Assembly (NCBI GenBank): GCA_028287225.1
Contig: JAQBPZ010000049.1
Location: 1-7,201 of the forward strand
DNA length: 7,201 nt
Source of the DNA: Gemmatimonadota bacterium
Lineage (GTDB): Bacteria; Gemmatimonadota; Gemmatimonadetes; Gemmatimonadales; Gemmatimonadaceae
Direction: 5' to 3'
The notes under the pieces are model-generated. The model did not search any database. It was not told the origin of the DNA and worked only from the letters and a program-made list of their open reading frames with translations. The translations under genes were made by a program, and so were the position numbers. Each line of letters starts with the position of its first letter. Position 1 is the stretch's first letter. Of this stretch, positions 5,502 through 7,201 are shown piece after piece.

Positions 5502-6053
5502 ATGTCCGCGCCCCTCACGCTCGTTCGCATCCGTCGCGCCGGGCCTGAGGACGCCGCGCTGCTGGCGTCGCTCGCCGCGACCACCTTCACCGACACCTTC
5601 GCGGCGGACAACGATCCGCGCGACATGGCCGAATACGTCGCCGAGGCCTTCGGTGAGCGGGTGCAGCGCGCGGAGCTCCAGGACCCGCGCAACACCGTCC
5701 TCCTCGCCCGCCGCGGAAACGACGTCGTGGGCTACGCGATGCTGCGGGAGGGCCACACACCGCCCTGCGTCGCCGAGCACGTGGCCGGCGAGACCGTGGA
5801 GATCGCTCGGCTCTACGCCGTGCGCGCCGCGATCGGCTCGGGGGTCGGGGGCGCCCTGATGCAGGCCTGCCTCGACGAGTGCTCCGTGCGCGGCCGCGCC
5901 GGGCTCTGGCTCGGTGTCTGGGAGCGGAATGCGCGCGCGATCGACTTCTACCGCCGCTGGGCCTTTCACGACGTGGGCAGCCAGCACTTCCAGCTCGGGC
6001 GCGACATCCAGACCGACCGCGTGATGCTGCGACCGGCGAGGCTCGACCGCTGA
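5502..6053 (+). CDS. GNAT N-acetyltransferase, PaiA-like
   Basis: 183 residues. The N-terminus begins LVRIRRAGPEDAALLASLAA (7-26) with FTDTF (29-33), typical of PaiA-like proteins. VEIARLYAVRAAIGSGVGGA (99-118) holds the strand and acetyl-CoA loop. WLGVWERNARAIDFYRRWAF (136-155) follows, with Y150 as the likely general acid, then a conserved tail: VGSQHFQLGRDIQTDRVML (158-176). The loop reads I-G-S-G-V-G, where Q or R usually comes first, so acetyl-CoA binding there is non-canonical. Known: PaiA of Bacillus acetylates polyamines; many relatives act on unknown small molecules. The start is one of two adjacent ATGs (5499 and 5502), and neither has a Shine-Dalgarno. The stop overlaps the next gene (TGATG). 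Frames that extend left to 5349 are not supported by family homology. Confidence 0.9.
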   Translation: MSAPLTLVRIRRAGPEDAALLASLAATTFTDTFAADNDPRDMAEYVAEAFGERVQRAELQDPRNTVLLARRGNDVVGYAMLREGHTPPCVAEHVAGETVEIARLYAVRAAIGSGVGGALMQACLDECSVRGRAGLWLGVWERNARAIDFYRRWAFHDVGSQHFQLGRDIQTDRVMLRPARLDR

Positions 6054-6415
6054 TGCGCCACACCGTGACGATGCGCGGCATCATCATCGGCCACTCCGAG
6101 CTGGAGCAGTGCGACGCCGGCGCGCGGCGCGCCTGGGGACGGTTCCGGCCGGGCTTCGGCTACCCGCTCGTGCAGCCGATCTTCCGGCTGTTCGCCGAAG
6201 CGGTGCCGATGCCCGGGGGCGAGCCGCGCGACCGCGACAAGCTCGATCGCTACCACGCAGCCCGCGACAAGCTGGCCCTCGTGCTCGTCGACGCCACGGG
6301 GCGCGAGATCACGACCTCCGCCATCCACATCGCCGACTACACCGAGGAGCGCGGCGCCGACGCCCTGGAGCTGGAGGTGCTGGTGCGCGACGAGGAATTC
6401 TGGGGCGCGGCCTGA
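6053..6415 (+). CDS. Conserved-looking hypothetical protein, 120 aa
   Basis: I cannot name this family. The ATG at 6053 overlaps the stop of the acetyltransferase by one base (TGATG), which argues for a coupled, real gene. The N-terminal half reads VTMRGIIIGHSELEQCDAG (5-23), then a Gly/Phe-rich part, WGRFRPGFGYPLVQPIFRLF (28-47). The C-terminal half, LALVLVDATGREITTSAIHI (74-93) then LELEVLVRDEEFW (105-117), alternates hydrophobic and polar residues like a beta domain. G-H-S-x-L-E and F-x-P-x-x-x-Y-x-x-V-x-P-I-F have the look of a conserved family with a bipartite fold, but this is impression only. No signal peptide, membrane segment or cysteine motif is seen. Function unknown. Possibly a partner or substrate-side protein of the acetyltransferase. 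Confidence 0.75.
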   Translation: MRHTVTMRGIIIGHSELEQCDAGARRAWGRFRPGFGYPLVQPIFRLFAEAVPMPGGEPRDRDKLDRYHAARDKLALVLVDATGREITTSAIHIADYTEERGADALELEVLVRDEEFWGAA

Positions 6416-6443
6416 TCTTCAACGCCCATTTCAACGGTTCAGG

Positions 6444-6655
6444 TCAACAGCTTCAACGCAGAGGGCGCCGAGGGGAAGGGCGAGGACGCAGAGGAACTGC
6501 CTTCAGCTGTTTCCTCTGTGGCCCTCCGTGACCTCTGTGGTAAAACGCCCTTGCAACAGCATTTTACCACAGAGGACACAGAGGGCACGGAGGTGAAATG
6601 CAGTCCTCTGCGTCCTCGCCCTTCCCCTCGGCGCCCTCTGCGTTGAAGCAGTTGA
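6444..6655. repeat. Inverted repeat of CAGAGG-type units with a perfect 46-bp arm
   Basis: 6450-6495 and the reverse complement of 6604-6649 are identical over 46 bp; extending outward (6444-6495 / 6604-6655) gives 52 bp with one mismatch. The arms are built from GAGG-containing units such as ACGCAGAGG and GCGCCGAGG. The inner part holds CCTCTGTGG and CCCTCCGTG units, partly in swapped order between the arms. TTCAAC recurs at 6418, 6430 and 6452 on the left side. It occupies nearly all the gap between two convergent 3' ends and encodes nothing convincing. I recall repeats of CACAGAGG/CGCAGAGG character as intergenic elements in several environmental phyla, but cannot verify that here. Confidence 0.85.
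6532..6575. other. Central hairpin of the CAGAGG repeat
   Basis: CCTCTGTGGTAAAA (6532-6545) pairs perfectly with TTTTACCACAGAGG (6562-6575) around a 16-base loop. It is the core of the larger inverted repeat and may stop transcripts arriving from either side. The A/T block sits at the loop-proximal end of the stem, so it is not a standard terminator. Confidence 0.6.
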
Positions 6656-6664
6656 AGTTGCGGC

Positions 6665-6690
6665 CGGCACGACTAGTGAAAGTCGTGCCG
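6665..6690 (-). terminator. Hairpin across the dnaE2 stop codon
   Basis: CGGCACGACT (6665-6674) pairs perfectly over 10 bp with AGTCGTGCCG (6681-6690), with a six-base loop. The stop codon of the minus-strand polymerase gene (6673-6675) is inside the structure. No T-run follows, so it may protect the mRNA end, terminate weakly, or just reflect the codons of the conserved C-terminal DFH tail. Confidence 0.4.
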
Positions 6691-7201
6691 CTGCGCGAAC
6701 TCGGCGCCCACCGCGGCCTGGAGGGCGCGGAACTGCTTCGCGCGAACGTTCACCACCGTCTGCTCCACCTGCAGCACGCCGCGCACCAGCAGCAGCGGCG
6801 TGCGCGAGATCAGGAGCGCCTGCTGCTCGAACCGCTTCGGCGTCACGATCACGTTGATGAGCCCCGTCTCGTCCTCGAGCGTGAGGAAGACGAAGCCCTT
6901 CGCGGTGCCGGGCCGCTGGCGGCAGATCACCAGCCCCGCCGTCGCCACCATCTCGCCATCGCGCCCGTTGCGCAGCAGGTCCTGCGCGCTGCGCACGCCG
7001 TTCGGCGTCAGCACGTCACGCACGTGCAGCATCGGATGGCCCGCGAGCGAGATGCCGGTCATCCGGTAGTCCGCCTCGGTGAGCTCCACGCGCGTCATGG
7101 GCGGCAGCGAGGCCGCGATCTCGCGCGGGTCCACGCGCCGCCGCGGTGCGAGCGGGCCGGCGTCGCCCCGCGCGGCGTCGAGCACCGCCCACAGCGCCGC
7201 A
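6673..7201 (-). CDS. dnaE2: Error-prone DNA polymerase DnaE2 (ImuC), C-terminal part
   Basis: The frame is open to the right window edge (...AALWAVLDAARG), so only the last 175 residues are present and the catalytic PHP and polymerase domains are outside. DnaE2 is the alpha-type polymerase of the damage-inducible ImuA/ImuB/DnaE2 mutasome that performs lesion bypass. The visible part reads MTRVELTEADYRMTGISLAG and then HPMLHVRDVL. The OB-fold follows, with a near-diagnostic run: LVICRQRPGTAKGFVFLTLE, continuing DETGLINVIV. It ends in DFH, the usual C-terminus of the family. The replicative DnaE lacks this RQRPGTAKG/LEDETG combination at its end, which favours DnaE2. ImuA and ImuB would be expected upstream, beyond 7201. 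No LexA-type box can be judged because the promoter is outside. Confidence 0.93.
   Translation of the reverse strand, partial: AALWAVLDAARGDAGPLAPRRRVDPREIAASLPPMTRVELTEADYRMTGISLAGHPMLHVRDVLTPNGVRSAQDLLRNGRDGEMVATAGLVICRQRPGTAKGFVFLTLEDETGLINVIVTPKRFEQQALLISRTPLLLVRGVLQVEQTVVNVRAKQFRALQAAVGAEFAQRHDFH

Noticed and set aside
6444..6655. CRISPR-like array
   Set aside because: Units are inverted and degenerate, with no regular direct repeats separated by unique spacers.

Overview
The window is very GC-rich and gene-dense. Genes lie in tight runs, with start and stop codons overlapping at four junctions (ATGA at 647 and 1471, GTGA at 2657, TGATG at 6051). A soil-type Gemmatimonadota chromosome is my best guess. 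It rests on base composition, the barrel-less carboxypeptidase-regulatory/TonB-plug protein and the general gene mix; there is no rRNA or other marker gene here to prove it.

Left block (1-2013, + strand): the 3' part of a surface protein (peptidase-regulatory fold plus TonB plug), then a divergent Lgt-family membrane protein (prolipoprotein diacylglyceryl transferase), then a DinB-fold protein. All three look co-translated. Second block (2157-3394, +): an SSAT-like GNAT acetyltransferase overlapping a DUF2461 protein.

At 3393-3782 the genes stop and a large inverted-repeat element appears. Its arms share an almost identical stretch with GGAT every 10 bp, and its left arm carries a 20-bp tandem duplication. 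Just beyond it a good sigma-70-type promoter (3801-3829) drives a small unrecognised gene (3861-4235). That gene converges on a small XRE-type regulator (4280-4504, - strand) through a shared GC-rich hairpin. The XRE gene is divergent from an ECF sigma factor (4708-5322, +), which has a convincing promoter at 4559-4587 and a near-palindrome beside it.

Right block: a PaiA-like GNAT acetyltransferase (5502-6053) coupled to an unrecognised 120-residue protein (6053-6415). A second, unrelated inverted repeat with a perfect 46-bp arm (6444-6655) follows, made of CAGAGG-type units. It sits between convergent 3' ends. The window closes with the C-terminal end of the error-prone polymerase DnaE2/ImuC (- strand), which runs off the right edge.

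Most genes are housekeeping or accessory enzymes of known families. I do not see a defence island, biosynthetic cluster, CRISPR array, tRNA or rRNA. The least explained parts are the two inverted-repeat elements, the XRE/ECF-sigma divergent pair and the two unrecognised small proteins. I found no clear evidence of a wholly new system.
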